Positions 25,528 through 34,800 of a stretch of DNA of 64,000 nt are shown one piece after another. The notes under the pieces were generated by a model. It saw only the letters and a program-made list of their open reading frames with translations, did no database searches and was not told where the DNA came from. This DNA is from Algoriphagus marincola DSM 16067 (GTDB taxonomy: Bacteria; Bacteroidota; Bacteroidia; Cytophagales; Cyclobacteriaceae). The stretch is taken from NCBI RefSeq assembly GCF_000429405.1, contig NZ_AUBU01000001.1:1-64000 (forward strand), read 5' to 3'. Position 1 is the stretch's first letter; each line of letters starts with the position of its first letter. The position numbers and the translations under genes are program-made.

Positions 25528-26731
25528 TGAAATCAAAGAAATAGCAGCCGTGGGATTGATACCAAAAGAAGCCCCTTTAGCTGTGCAGAAAAGGAAAAAC
25601 CCGATTACGATTGGTCTGCCAAAAGAAAAATCCTCTGAGGAAAGAAGAGTACTTTTGACCCCTGAGGCGGTAGGTCTCCTGAGTAATAATGGTCTTCAAG
25701 TTATTATTGAGACAGGTGCTGGGAAAGCTTCCAAATTCACAGATCAAGATTATTCTGATGCTGGTGCCAAAGTGGTTTATTCTTCCAAAGAAGCCTTAGA
25801 AGCTCAGTTGGTTTTGAAAGTTGATGCACCGGATTTGGAGGAAATAGAGCAGATGAGTCTAGGGGCTTGCTTGATTTCAGCCTTGCAGATTTCCAGACAA
25901 AACAAAGAATTCATCGAGGCATTAAATGCTAAGAAGATCACGGCGATTGCCTTTGAGTATCTGGAAGATAAGGTAGGAGGGATGCCAGTAGTCAGGGCTA
26001 TGTCAGAAATAGCCGGAAGTACTGTAATGCTGATTGCAGCGGAATACCTTTCGAGTGTAAATGACGGTAAAGGGCTGATTCTCGGTGGTGTCACAGGAGT
26101 GCCGCCCACTCAAGTGGTGATTATCGGGGCGGGAACCGTGGCAGAATATGCGGCACGAACAGCCTTAGGACTAGGAGCAAATATCAAGGTTTTTGATAAT
26201 CATATTTACAAGCTTCGACGCTTGAAGCAGCTTCTAGGCCAGCAGATTTATACCTCAACGATTGATAATTTGACACTGACTCAAGCACTTTCGGAAGCCG
26301 ATGTAGTCATCGGTGCTCTCAGAGCTGAGAAAGGCAGAAATAAAATCGTGGTCAGTGAGGAAATGGTTGCCAATATGATGCATGGAAGCATTATAATTGA
26401 CGTGGGGATTGACCAAGGTGGCTGCTTTGAAACTTCAAAGATGACTACGCATGAAGATCCTACGTATCAGATACATGATGTAACTCATTACTGTGTGCCA
26501 AATATTGCCTCAAGAGTTTCCCGAACAGCTTCTTATTCCTTATCGAATATTTTCACACCCATCGTTCTTCAAATGGCAGACTTGGGTGGGCCAGAAGAAA
26601 TGATTTTTAATTATCGATGGTTTTTGAGAGGAGTGTATACTTATAGGGGTAGCTTGACCAATGCTTATTTAGCCAAAAGATTTGATCTCACTCATAAGGA
26701 ATTACAGCTACTTTTAGCAGCGAGGTATTGA
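25520..26731 (+). CDS. ald: Alanine dehydrogenase
   Basis: 403 aa. NAD-dependent interconversion of L-alanine with pyruvate and ammonia. N-terminal AlaDh/PNT domain begins ITIGLPKEKSSEERRVLLTP (about 27-46); the Rossmann domain has VVIIGAGTVAEYA near 201-213, with the acidic residue of KVFDN for NAD rather than NADP. The last third matches AlaDh (SYSLSNIFTPIV). About 25 extra residues precede the conserved start compared with Bacillus enzymes, as in other Bacteroidota. Start overlaps tsaE. The stop codon directly abuts that of the convergent response regulator with no spacer, leaving no room for a terminator between them. Confidence 0.93.
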   Translation: MPSEIKEIAAVGLIPKEAPLAVQKRKNPITIGLPKEKSSEERRVLLTPEAVGLLSNNGLQVIIETGAGKASKFTDQDYSDAGAKVVYSSKEALEAQLVLKVDAPDLEEIEQMSLGACLISALQISRQNKEFIEALNAKKITAIAFEYLEDKVGGMPVVRAMSEIAGSTVMLIAAEYLSSVNDGKGLILGGVTGVPPTQVVIIGAGTVAEYAARTALGLGANIKVFDNHIYKLRRLKQLLGQQIYTSTIDNLTLTQALSEADVVIGALRAEKGRNKIVVSEEMVANMMHGSIIIDVGIDQGGCFETSKMTTHEDPTYQIHDVTHYCVPNIASRVSRTASYSLSNIFTPIVLQMADLGGPEEMIFNYRWFLRGVYTYRGSLTNAYLAKRFDLTHKELQLLLAARY

Positions 26732-27208
26732 TTAGCTAAGAAGATTTTGCCTTAAAAGGAACTCCAGTTGCTCATTTGCTTTTATCAGAGCTTGGGTCAA
26801 TCGCTCGTTTTCTCTTCGAAGGGAAAAGACTTCGTAAGCATTTTTAATGACAGTTCTGAGGTAATCTTCTTCCCAAGGTTTGGTGAGGTAGTGGTAAACT
26901 TGGCCTTTGTTGATCGCGTCAATTACCGCCTGAATATCAGTGTATCCGGTTAAAAGAACTCTTATCGGGCTTGGATAATGAGGGATGATAGACTCCAGAA
27001 ATTCAACTCCTGTTTCTTCAGGCATCCGTTGATCGGTAATAATGATTTCTATGTCTTCCTGTTCCAGGATTTTTCTTCCCTCTTCTCCAGAAATGGCAAT
27101 AAAAATTTTATAATCCCTTCTAAATGTAGCTCGAAACGCCTGGAGGTTGTTTTCCTCATCGTCTACGTATAAAATCCGGATTTTTTCGTCTTTTTTGGTT
27201 TCTTCCAT
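26732..27208 (-). CDS. Single-domain response regulator with C-terminal coiled coil
   Basis: 158 aa. Receiver domain with acidic pair DD at 16-17, phospho-acceptor Asp59 in ITDQRMP, and LTGYTD. Residues about 127-158 form a Leu/Glu/Arg-rich helix, probably a coiled coil, and no DNA-binding or enzyme domain follows. The receiver is very like that of the hybrid at 32623-33714 (shared NNLxxFRATxRxD, DQRMPxxTGxEF, LLTGY, [11 protein letters not shown] and KPW), so the two are paralogues and probably belong to one signalling pathway. Divergent from the operon at 27544-33714. Confidence 0.88.
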   Translation of the reverse strand: MEETKKDEKIRILYVDDEENNLQAFRATFRRDYKIFIAISGEEGRKILEQEDIEIIITDQRMPEETGVEFLESIIPHYPSPIRVLLTGYTDIQAVIDAINKGQVYHYLTKPWEEDYLRTVIKNAYEVFSLRRENERLTQALIKANEQLEFLLRQNLLS

Positions 27209-27543
27209 TTTACACCCGATTTGGGTCCAGATATTTGAAACCGAAATAATTGTTTTTTTCGATGAAAAACAAACAAAGTGATCTGGATTTTCTACTATTC
27301 CTGAATTTCTTCAGTATGCCAGAATTCATTTTTCACCAAGGGTGTCAATAACCTGCAGAGAATGAGAATACTTAATTATATACATTTTTTGAAAAGCTAA
27401 TATTCACAATAAAAACAAAATGCGTTTTTATTAATTATAGTGACTAATTATATGATTCAAAAAAAAATAATTTAAAAATACATTTGAGAATTAAAATCAA
27501 AAACTAACTTTACAAAGCACATCACCCTATTTGCGCCTATTTC
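27209..27543. other. 335-base AT-rich divergent intergenic region
   Basis: Separates the single-domain regulator (minus) from the E1-like operon (plus). It holds three copies of YTAATTATA (27372-27380, 27431-27439, 27444-27452) in the same orientation and the promoter listed at 27483-27512. No RNA gene or coding region is seen. The A+T content is clearly higher than in the surrounding genes. Confidence 0.6.
27483..27512 (+). promoter_or_regulatory. Promoter of the E1-like/GNAT/kinase operon
   Basis: TTTG (27483-27486), 18-base spacer, TAACTTTA (27505-27512): close to the Bacteroidota sigma consensus with one mismatch in the -7. Predicted start near 27519, leaving a 25-base leader before the ATG at 27544. 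The repeated YTAATTATA copies just upstream could be operators. Confidence 0.55.
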
Positions 27544-29814
27544 ATGCTATATTCACCCAAAATAGATCTGGAAGCACGGGCCTATCCTATTATCCTTGAC
27601 CCAAGAATTTCTTCTCAAAAGGAAGAGTTTTTAGAGTTATTGGATATCCCTCATATTCAGATAGTTGATCAAATTGAAAGTCAGGTCAAAGATTTGATAA
27701 AGGCGAATAGTCCAACACGCACCTTTACTGAAATCGAACTGGATGTCGAGGTCGAAAACTTTTTTAGAGATAGGATAAAGGATGATTTTGGTAACTGGGT
27801 TTACTATCCTTGGAAAAATACAATTGTCCACTTATTGGAAGAAGAGGATTTCATTAAGATCAGGACTGTTAGGAATAATTACAAAATCACTCCGGAAGAA
27901 CAATCCGAACTTGGAACAAAGAAAATTGGAATTGTCGGGCTTTCAGTAGGACAAAGTGTCGCGATTGCCATGGCTCTTGAGAGAAGTTGTGGAGAAATGC
28001 GTCTTGCAGATTTTGATACTTTGGAGCTAAGTAATCTCAATCGGATCAATTCTAGTTTGACTAGTTTGGGTCAGGAAAAGGTAGTGATCGCGGCAAGGGC
28101 GATATCTGAAATAGATCCTTACTTAAAGCTTACACTTTACAGGGATGGAATAACAGAAGAAAATGTTGACGACTTTTTAGATTCAGATGGTGGACTCGAC
28201 TTGCTCATCGACGAATGCGATAGCTTGGATGTGAAAGTTCTCCTCAGGGAGAAAGCCCGTGCAAAGAAAATTCCTGTTCTGATGGAAACCTCAGATAGAG
28301 GTATGCTAGACATTGAACGGTTCGATTTGGAGCCTGATAGGCCTATTTTCCATGGGATGATGGGGAATATAGAAATGGGTTCTCTCAAGGGACTGAGTAA
28401 TCAGCAAAAAGTAGGCATAGGATTGAAAATTACTGGAATTGAGACGCTTTCTCCACGGATGAAAGCATCTCTTTTGGAAGTAGGGCAGACCATTTCCAGT
28501 TGGCCACAATTAGCTTCAGCAGTTTTCTTGGGTGGGGCTTCAGTTGCCCATGTCGGTCGAAAACTTCTCCTCGAAGATGAAGTGAAATCGGGAAGATTCT
28601 ATGTGGACTTGGATGAACTTGTCCAAATAGAAATGACTGAGGATACTGCCCCATATCAATCAATACCTGTCAAAAACCGTGATTTCTTAGCTTCTTTACC
28701 CAATAATATTCTGCCTTCAGGGTACAAACCATCAGAGCAAGAGCTTCTTGAAATGCTCTCTTTTGCCAATTTGGCGCCTTCAGGAGGAAATATTCAACCC
28801 TGGGTTTGGGTGATGGATCAAAAAGGAGTTTTGCACCTTTTCCACGACAGAGAGCGAAGTCATTCGCTTTTGGATTACAAAGGTACTGGCTCATTGATCG
28901 CTTTTGGTTCTGCCCTTGAAAATTTGAGGATTTACTGTGGAAAGCATGGGTTTGAGGTTGATATAATTGATCAGGTCCAAAGCTTTGAAGATGATCTGAT
29001 AGCTAGTATCAGGTTTGTGAGTAAACAGAATCAAAGTATTGATATTCCTCACCTTGACTTGTATGAAGGGGTTAAAATTCGATGTACAAATCGAAAAAAC
29101 ACTAAAAAGGAAAATCTGACTCCAGAACAAATTCAGATGGTTTTTGATCTGATACAATCAGAAGGTCTGAAGTTGGATTATCTGGAAGAGGAACAGGAAC
29201 TAGAGAGACTTTCAGAGATCTTGGGTGGAATGGATAGGATGAGGTTGTTTCATCAGCAGGGTTTGCAGGATTTCATCCACGAACTGAGGTGGAATGACAA
29301 AGAGGCAAAAGAGAGTAGTGATGGGATAGATATAGCCACTTTGGAACTTTCCGGGACAGAGAAAGCTGCAATGGGCTTGCTTCGGGACCCTCGCACAGTG
29401 AAGTTCTTCAGAAAGTTTTTGATGGGGTACGGCTTGACTAAAATCAGTCATTCGACCTTGATGGCAAGCTCTGCTATTTTCCTTTTGCAAAGTAAAAAAT
29501 ATACTGCCTCCTCTGTTCTGGAAGCCGGTAGAATACTACAGCGAATTTGGGTAAAATCTAACATGATGGGGATGAGTTTTCAGCCCGTTACCGCTTCGCT
29601 TTTTATTTTTCATAGAGTGAATCGCGAGAAGGATCATGGCTTTACTGAGAAGGAAGAGCAAATCATCAAAAAACACCATGAAACTCTCAGAAAATTGTTC
29701 CAGATCGAAAATGGAATGGAGGAAATTTTTATGTTTAGGCTAAATTTCGCAGGGGAACCAAGCATGCGTTCCTATCGCCGCGATGTAAGAGAGACCTTAA
29801 TCATGCAGCAATAA
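27544..29814 (+). CDS. E1-like adenylyltransferase fused to nitroreductase (Rv1355c-like)
   Basis: 756 aa, two enzymes in one chain. After an N-terminal region (1-120), an E1/ThiF-type Rossmann domain (about 120-370) has KIGIVGLSVGQSVA (127-140), with a GxxxGQ loop in place of the usual GxGGxG, then LADFDTLELSNLNRI and the LLIDECDSLDVK segment. Zn-binding CxxC pairs of ThiF/MoeB are absent. The C-terminal half (about 395-750) is a nitroreductase-type flavin domain beginning EMLSFANLAPSGGNIQPW. The architecture matches the family called Rv1355c, of unknown function. The same pairing of E1-like and FMN dehydrogenase activities occurs in azole-forming peptide pathways, but no YcaO protein or precursor peptide is here. 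Overlaps the next gene by one base (TAATG). Confidence 0.85.
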   Translation: MLYSPKIDLEARAYPIILDPRISSQKEEFLELLDIPHIQIVDQIESQVKDLIKANSPTRTFTEIELDVEVENFFRDRIKDDFGNWVYYPWKNTIVHLLEEEDFIKIRTVRNNYKITPEEQSELGTKKIGIVGLSVGQSVAIAMALERSCGEMRLADFDTLELSNLNRINSSLTSLGQEKVVIAARAISEIDPYLKLTLYRDGITEENVDDFLDSDGGLDLLIDECDSLDVKVLLREKARAKKIPVLMETSDRGMLDIERFDLEPDRPIFHGMMGNIEMGSLKGLSNQQKVGIGLKITGIETLSPRMKASLLEVGQTISSWPQLASAVFLGGASVAHVGRKLLLEDEVKSGRFYVDLDELVQIEMTEDTAPYQSIPVKNRDFLASLPNNILPSGYKPSEQELLEMLSFANLAPSGGNIQPWVWVMDQKGVLHLFHDRERSHSLLDYKGTGSLIAFGSALENLRIYCGKHGFEVDIIDQVQSFEDDLIASIRFVSKQNQSIDIPHLDLYEGVKIRCTNRKNTKKENLTPEQIQMVFDLIQSEGLKLDYLEEEQELERLSEILGGMDRMRLFHQQGLQDFIHELRWNDKEAKESSDGIDIATLELSGTEKAAMGLLRDPRTVKFFRKFLMGYGLTKISHSTLMASSAIFLLQSKKYTASSVLEAGRILQRIWVKSNMMGMSFQPVTASLFIFHRVNREKDHGFTEKEEQIIKKHHETLRKLFQIENGMEEIFMFRLNFAGEPSMRSYRRDVRETLIMQQ

Positions 29815-30515
29815 TGTTTACATTCAAAGCCTTCAGGGCTATTGATGAACCAGAAATATGTGATCAATTCATTGAGGGTCATGCAAATGTGCTGAAGGAG
29901 TATGGAGTGACCAAAGTAACCTCTTCTAATAACGACTGGAAGTATAACCCATATGTCTTTGTAGTAACTGTTCATGAGAACTCCACAGGAAATGTCGTTA
30001 GCGGCCTTCGAATACATATAGCCTCAGAGGAATATCCTCTTCCCTTGGAAGGTGCGATTGCACCCGTAGATTCAAGAATTTTTGATCTTATAGCCAAGTA
30101 TAGAAATGCGGGTACGGGGGAGATTGGGGGATTATGGAATAGTCGCGCGATTTCGGGTTATGGAATAGGGGCAATTTTTCTTTCAAGAACCTCGCTTGTT
30201 ATAGCGGAGCAATTACAAGTTCCGACACTTTTTGCGCTATGTGCAGAATATACACTCAAACCTACTCTTCAAAAAGGATTTGAAATAGAAGAGGAGATTG
30301 GGAATAGTGGAACTTTCTTTTACCCAAAACTGGACCTGGTAGCAACATTGGCTATTCTGAGAGATGTGAAAAATTTACCTCATGCCCTTCCGGTGGAGCG
30401 GGATTTTATTTTAGATCTAAGAAAGAACCTTGAGTGTACAAGAATGGAAGAAACTCTCAAGGGACCGGTAGAGATCACTTATCAATTGAAAATTAAAAGT
30501 CCTAATTGGAGATAA
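29814..30515 (+). CDS. GNAT-fold protein resembling N-acyl amino acid / autoinducer synthases
   Basis: 233 aa, cytoplasmic, no signal peptide. The pattern of an early basic/aromatic strand, SGLRIHI, GEIGGLWNSRAISGYGIGAIFLSRTSLVIAEQ and a late KPTLQKGFE plus YPKLDLVATL recalls the N-acyl amino acid synthase (FeeM) and acyl-homoserine lactone synthase branch of GNAT folds: arginine after a Gly pair, a Glu before the active-site strand, and a Gly-rich loop. Identity is weak and by eye only. Translationally coupled to the E1/nitroreductase gene and 3 bases before the sensor kinase gene, so the enzyme probably acts with both. Confidence 0.5.
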   Translation: MFTFKAFRAIDEPEICDQFIEGHANVLKEYGVTKVTSSNNDWKYNPYVFVVTVHENSTGNVVSGLRIHIASEEYPLPLEGAIAPVDSRIFDLIAKYRNAGTGEIGGLWNSRAISGYGIGAIFLSRTSLVIAEQLQVPTLFALCAEYTLKPTLQKGFEIEEEIGNSGTFFYPKLDLVATLAILRDVKNLPHALPVERDFILDLRKNLECTRMEETLKGPVEITYQLKIKSPNWR

Positions 30516-30518
30516 TTT

Positions 30519-32630
30519 ATGTTGTTTACTATTATTTCTTCACTACTCTTACTTTTTGCTCAAAATCCGATTAAGATAACTGGTGAGAGTGTTTATTTGG
30601 ATCGTTATGAATATTTGATTTTAGAGTCAGATGAAGATTTGTCCATAGAAAACGTGGTCAATCGAGATGATTTCTCATTGCTTGATAATGAAAATAAAAA
30701 TTTTGGAATTAATAATGACGTAATATGGCTTAAGTACCAAGTAGAAAATCAGGGAGAAAATCTCGAGAAGTACCTTTACATAAACAATCCTTCTCTGGAC
30801 AGCTTGGAGCTTTTTGTAGTTCAAGATGGAAAAGTTCTTGATTCATACCTTGGTGGAAGATTGGTTGATTTTGATAGTAAGTCTATTCCATCAAAATCTA
30901 TCATTTTCAAGGTAGATATTCCAAATGAGGGGCATGTTGATTTATATCTTAAAGTAAATAGCGTCAACAAAAAGATTATAACTTCATCCGTAGCATCAAG
31001 AGAATTCCTTGAAAGGCTAATCAATAGAGAGAATATCTTATTTGGGATTTTTACCGGTGTAATTGTCGGTTTATTCTTTTATAATCTATTTTTATTTTTC
31101 TCAGTTAGAGATAAGTTATATCTAATTTATGTAATCCATACGGTATTAGTCTGGTTTGCTCAATCCTCCATATTGGGTTATACACAAGAAATACTTTGGC
31201 CTAATTTCATCTGGATGAATTTAAGGGCTGGAGTTATTTTTTCATCCTTGGTGAGTATTGTGGGTATTTGGTTCCTTAGAGTCTTTTTATCTACCGATAA
31301 GTTTGTTCCAAAGCTGGATAGAGGGTTTTATTTTATATACCTAGTATATGCTTTTATCCTTGTAAATGCATTCTTCTTTTCTATTACCGTTAGTTATCAG
31401 ACTTTATTGGTTACGCAGTCCATAGTGGTGATTTTTGTATTGCTTGTTGCATTTTCAATATTAAAATTAGGCTATCGTCCCGCACGCTATTATTTGTTGG
31501 CTTGGTCGGTTTTTATGCTCGGTATCTTCCTATTCGTTTTGAGCGAAATGGGTATTATCCCGACAAATGATCTGACTGCATATATCATGCCTTTGGGCTC
31601 TGCATTGGAAGTGGTATTACTCTCCTTCGCCCTTGCAGACAAAATCAACATCCTCAAGAAGGAGAAGGAAGAAGAGCAGGCCGAGAGACTGAAAGTATTG
31701 AAGCAGAATGAGGAACTGGTCCGAGAGCAAAATACCCTCTTGGAAGAAAAAGTAAGGGTTCGTACAGATGAACTAGAGCAGGCTTTGAGAAACCTGCAGA
31801 ACACTCAAAGTCAATTGGTCAGTCAGGAGAAGATGGCCTCCCTAGGTCAGCTTACTGCAGGTATCGCTCATGAGATCAATAACCCAATCAATTTTGTGAG
31901 TTCTAACATCACGCCCCTCAAGCGAGATATAAAAGACATCATGGAGGTGATCGATTTTTATCGAACAACCGGGCAATCGGAATTCGCTCCTGAATCTAAA
32001 AGGAAGGCAGCGGACCTGGAGGAGGAGCTTGAGCTTGATTATGTCCTTGAGGAAGTAGATCAATTGCTGAAAGGGATGGAAGAAGGGGCAAAACGTACGG
32101 TTGAAATAGTCAAAGGCCTTCGACTCTTTTCTCGTGTGGATGAGCAGGATGTCAAAAAAGTGGATCTTCACGATGGTATCAATAGTACCATCATCCTTCT
32201 TAATAGTTCTATTCCAGGAAAAATTCGTATCGTTAGGGATTTTGGAGAGCTTCCGATGGTCGAGTGCTTGGCAGGTAAGATCAATCAGGTATTCATGAAC
32301 ATTATCAATAATGCTGTTCATGCCTTGAGTGATCATATCGATACGATCAAAGATCCAAAAATTGAAATACGCACCCGTTCACTGGGAGACTCTGTGGTAG
32401 TGGAAATTGAAGACAACGGTCCGGGTATGCCTGAGCATGTGAAGGAACGTATTTTTGAACCTTTTTTTACAACCAAGTCAGTAGGGAGAGGTACAGGTTT
32501 GGGGCTTTCAATAGTTTATTCTATTATTGAGAATCATAAGGGCACGATGGAGGTAAATACCGAAGTCGGTCAGGGCACAACTTTTATCATTACGCTACCC
32601 ACCTACCAAAGTAACAGCAAGAATGAATAG
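30519..32630 (+). CDS. 7TMR-DISM sensor histidine kinase
   Basis: 703 aa. Signal peptide (1-15), periplasmic 7TMR-DISMED2-like ligand domain (about 25-155), seven membrane helices (about 170-370), a coiled coil (about 375-430), a dimerisation domain with the phospho-acceptor His near 451 ([10 protein letters not shown]), and an HATPase (N box NNAVHAL, G1 [23 protein letters not shown]). Ligand domains of this class bind small molecules or sugars at the outer face. It has no receiver of its own; the next gene overlaps by 8 bases and supplies one. Upstream gene ends 3 bases before it. Confidence 0.92.
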   Translation: MLFTIISSLLLLFAQNPIKITGESVYLDRYEYLILESDEDLSIENVVNRDDFSLLDNENKNFGINNDVIWLKYQVENQGENLEKYLYINNPSLDSLELFVVQDGKVLDSYLGGRLVDFDSKSIPSKSIIFKVDIPNEGHVDLYLKVNSVNKKIITSSVASREFLERLINRENILFGIFTGVIVGLFFYNLFLFFSVRDKLYLIYVIHTVLVWFAQSSILGYTQEILWPNFIWMNLRAGVIFSSLVSIVGIWFLRVFLSTDKFVPKLDRGFYFIYLVYAFILVNAFFFSITVSYQTLLVTQSIVVIFVLLVAFSILKLGYRPARYYLLAWSVFMLGIFLFVLSEMGIIPTNDLTAYIMPLGSALEVVLLSFALADKINILKKEKEEEQAERLKVLKQNEELVREQNTLLEEKVRVRTDELEQALRNLQNTQSQLVSQEKMASLGQLTAGIAHEINNPINFVSSNITPLKRDIKDIMEVIDFYRTTGQSEFAPESKRKAADLEEELELDYVLEEVDQLLKGMEEGAKRTVEIVKGLRLFSRVDEQDVKKVDLHDGINSTIILLNSSIPGKIRIVRDFGELPMVECLAGKINQVFMNIINNAVHALSDHIDTIKDPKIEIRTRSLGDSVVVEIEDNGPGMPEHVKERIFEPFFTTKSVGRGTGLGLSIVYSIIENHKGTMEVNTEVGQGTTFIITLPTYQSNSKNE

Positions 32631-33714
32631 CAGTGATATTCGGGTACTTTACATTGACGATGAGGACAATAACCTCAAATCGTTCCGCGCTACCCTTCGA
32701 AAAGATTTTAAGATTTTTACTGCCATCGATGCTTTCGAAGGATTAAAGATCGTTCAGGAAGAAGAAATTCATGTCGTCATTGCTGACCAGCGGATGCCGG
32801 GAATGACAGGTACGGAATTTTTTGAAAAAATGATCGAAATCAATCCGGACCCTGTGCGGATTTTGCTGACAGGCTATTCAGATATTGCCTCAGTTATTGA
32901 TGCGATCAATAAAGGTGAGGTCTATCGTTTTATAGACAAGCCTTGGAATATCGAGCAGATCAAAAATTCGATCAAGAATGCTGCAGATATCTTTTTTATG
33001 CGGAGAGAGCTGAAGGAAAAAAACATCAAACTGGAGAAACTCCACTCAGAGATGAACCAGTTTGTCTATAGTCTTTCCCATGAGCTTAGAGGACCTTTGA
33101 TGAGTATCTCGGGCGTTTCTAAGTTGGCCAAAATGGAAATTAATGATTCCCATGTCTTGGAGTTCTTTGATATGATCGATACGGCTACCACTAAGCTGGA
33201 TGACTTCATTTATAAGATGCTGGATTTCTATCGATCCACTAAAATCGATCATAAAATTACGCAGATTGACTTTAAGGAAGTGATCAATCAGCAAATGGAA
33301 GCTTACAGAGCCAAGTTTGATCTTTCACATTTTCACGTAGAATTACAGGTCAACCAAGAAGAACCTTTTTTCTCAGACGATTCTAAAATCCGAGTGATTT
33401 TAAATAACCTGTTCTCCAATTCTGTACAATTTATGAAAAACGAGCATGGGGAAAAGCGAATTGCACTGACGATAGATGTGCATGATGGTGAAGTGATCGT
33501 CATGCTCGAGGACAATGGTATTGGGATTGAAGATCGCCACCACCCTGAAGTATTTAATCTATTCACCCGCGCAACCCAGCAAAATGTAGGTACTGGTTTA
33601 GGCCTTTACATGGTCAAAGAGGCAGTAGAGCAATTGGGCGGAAAGGTTGAATTGCAATCTATTTTGAATGAAGGAACTACAGTGAGAGTGGTGCTTCCTT
33701 CTTTGAATTCGTAA
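32623..33714 (+). CDS. Receiver-histidine kinase hybrid
   Basis: 363 aa, cytoplasmic. N-terminal receiver (acidic residues at 12-13, Asp55 in IADQRMPG), a coiled linker (about 125-145), HisKA with H153 in [10 protein letters not shown], and HATPase ([27 protein letters not shown]). The receiver-first order means phosphoryl groups from the upstream kinase could control this second kinase, which could then act on the single-domain regulator encoded at 26732-27208. Last gene of the operon; no DNA-binding output is encoded. Its start overlaps the upstream gene by 8 bases. Confidence 0.92.
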   Translation: MNSSDIRVLYIDDEDNNLKSFRATLRKDFKIFTAIDAFEGLKIVQEEEIHVVIADQRMPGMTGTEFFEKMIEINPDPVRILLTGYSDIASVIDAINKGEVYRFIDKPWNIEQIKNSIKNAADIFFMRRELKEKNIKLEKLHSEMNQFVYSLSHELRGPLMSISGVSKLAKMEINDSHVLEFFDMIDTATTKLDDFIYKMLDFYRSTKIDHKITQIDFKEVINQQMEAYRAKFDLSHFHVELQVNQEEPFFSDDSKIRVILNNLFSNSVQFMKNEHGEKRIALTIDVHDGEVIVMLEDNGIGIEDRHHPEVFNLFTRATQQNVGTGLGLYMVKEAVEQLGGKVELQSILNEGTTVRVVLPSLNS

Positions 33715-33743
33715 TTCTTGCTGGCCTTTTGGCCATGAAAGCC

Positions 33744-33751
33744 TATCTTTG
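33744..33751 (+). promoter_or_regulatory. -7 element of ppa
   Basis: TATCTTTG is a perfect TAnnTTTG match, with CTTG 23 bases before it. Predicted start near 33758 and a 28-base leader before the ATG at 33786. An in-frame start at 33729 would lie upstream of the transcript start, which supports the shorter reading of ppa. Confidence 0.55.
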
Positions 33752-33785
33752 TTGCGATAATTTTTTCCAACAAAAAACACATATT

Positions 33786-34325
33786 ATGATAAATCCTTGG
33801 CATGATGTAAACATAGGTAAAGGCGCTCCAGAACAGGTAATGGGCGTAGTGGAAATCCCTAAAGGAAGTAAAGGGAAATACGAACTACACAAAAAGTCCG
33901 GAATGCTGATGCTCGATAGAGTTCTCTTTTCCGCTGTTCATTATCCGGCAAATTATGGATTTATTCCACAGACCTATTGTGAAGACCATGATCCTTTGGA
34001 TATCCTGATTATCTCTCAGATTGATATTCCTTCCATGTGCTTGGTGGAGGCAAAAGTGATCGGAGTGATGCGAATGGTCGATGGAGGAGAAGCGGATGAT
34101 AAAATCATCGCTGTAGCTGCAGGTGATCAATCTGTCAATTATATCAATGATATTGATGAGCTTCCTCCGCATTTGATGAAGGAGGTACACCGATTCTTTG
34201 AGGATTATAAAAAGCTCGAAAACAAGGAGGTTAAAGTGGAGGACTTCTTAGGAAAAGAAGAAGCGATTCGTATTATCAACGAAAGTATAGAACTTTACGA
34301 TAAACACTTCCGAAATCAACGATAA
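33786..34325 (+). CDS. ppa: Inorganic pyrophosphatase, soluble class I
   Basis: 179 aa. Hydrolyses pyrophosphate to two phosphates in the cytoplasm. Family I signature: conserved [22 protein letters not shown], the catalytic DHDPLDILI, and [11 protein letters not shown]. Length and start fit; residues before this ATG are not conserved and cross the promoter. It is a single gene, followed by a terminator shared with the convergent 34342-34800 gene. Nothing unusual. Confidence 0.95.
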   Translation: MINPWHDVNIGKGAPEQVMGVVEIPKGSKGKYELHKKSGMLMLDRVLFSAVHYPANYGFIPQTYCEDHDPLDILIISQIDIPSMCLVEAKVIGVMRMVDGGEADDKIIAVAAGDQSVNYINDIDELPPHLMKEVHRFFEDYKKLENKEVKVEDFLGKEEAIRIINESIELYDKHFRNQR

Positions 34326-34329
34326 TCAA

Positions 34330-34354
34330 AGGCCTGAGCAATCAGGCTTTTTTG
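34330..34354 (+). terminator. Terminator of ppa
   Basis: Stem AGGCCTGA / TCAGGCTT (8 bp, one G-U) with a GCAA loop, followed by TTTTTG and more T. Begins 5 bases after the ppa stop codon. The stop of the convergent gene (34342) lies in the hairpin. Confidence 0.85.
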
Positions 34355-34800
34355 TTTTTAATCTCTTTCTTGCCGGCTTTTTTACGAAGGTATTTGACAA
34401 GTTCATGGTAAGCTTCATGCTCATGATTGGAGATACTGATGGATTGCTGATCTGAGAAAGCCACGGTCATTTGCCTGAATTCCTTTTTATTTGCTACCAC
34501 CACTTCTTCTTCCCAGACCAGAATATCGCCGATTGGATAAGCCTTCTGAAAGCCTCTAAGGGGTAGCTTCACGATGATTTGATCCCTACCGGCAGTGATA
34601 AATCGAAAGCCTGCCATCATTTTCACCAAAAGCATCAGCAGGACCAAGGTGATCAAGGAGGCCGCAATCAGGTAAAACCAAAGCCCAAAGCTCCCTTTGT
34701 AGGCAAAATCCCGTAAAATGAAGATCAAGCCGGTCAGCAAGGCAACTACAATCAGGCTAAGTGAAAAATAGGTGGATATTTTGGGTTTGATGACGATCAT
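34342..34800 (-). CDS. Hypothetical two-helix membrane protein
   Basis: 152 aa. Two membrane helices (about 13-32 and 40-62) with a short loop, then a cytoplasmic beta-rich domain (about 65-135) and a Lys-rich tail. The layout is that of PH-like (bPH) membrane proteins, but no diagnostic motif is seen. Starts inside the end of the acpH gene (ATGA overlap), so the two are co-translated. Confidence 0.65.
   Translation of the reverse strand: MIVIKPKISTYFSLSLIVVALLTGLIFILRDFAYKGSFGLWFYLIAASLITLVLLMLLVKMMAGFRFITAGRDQIIVKLPLRGFQKAYPIGDILVWEEEVVVANKKEFRQMTVAFSDQQSISISNHEHEAYHELVKYLRKKAGKKEIKNKKA

Noticed and set aside
27544..30515. A full thiazole/oxazole peptide (TOMM) biosynthesis cluster
   Set aside because: The E1-like and nitroreductase domains fit, but no YcaO cyclodehydratase and no precursor peptide were found nearby.
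33721..33736. TGGCC-TTTT-GGCCA inverted repeat as terminator of the kinase operon
   Set aside because: The stem is only 5 bp and no T tract follows on either strand.
33729..33785. Longer N-terminus of ppa
   Set aside because: A perfect -7 element at 33744-33751 lies inside it, and the added residues are not part of the family.
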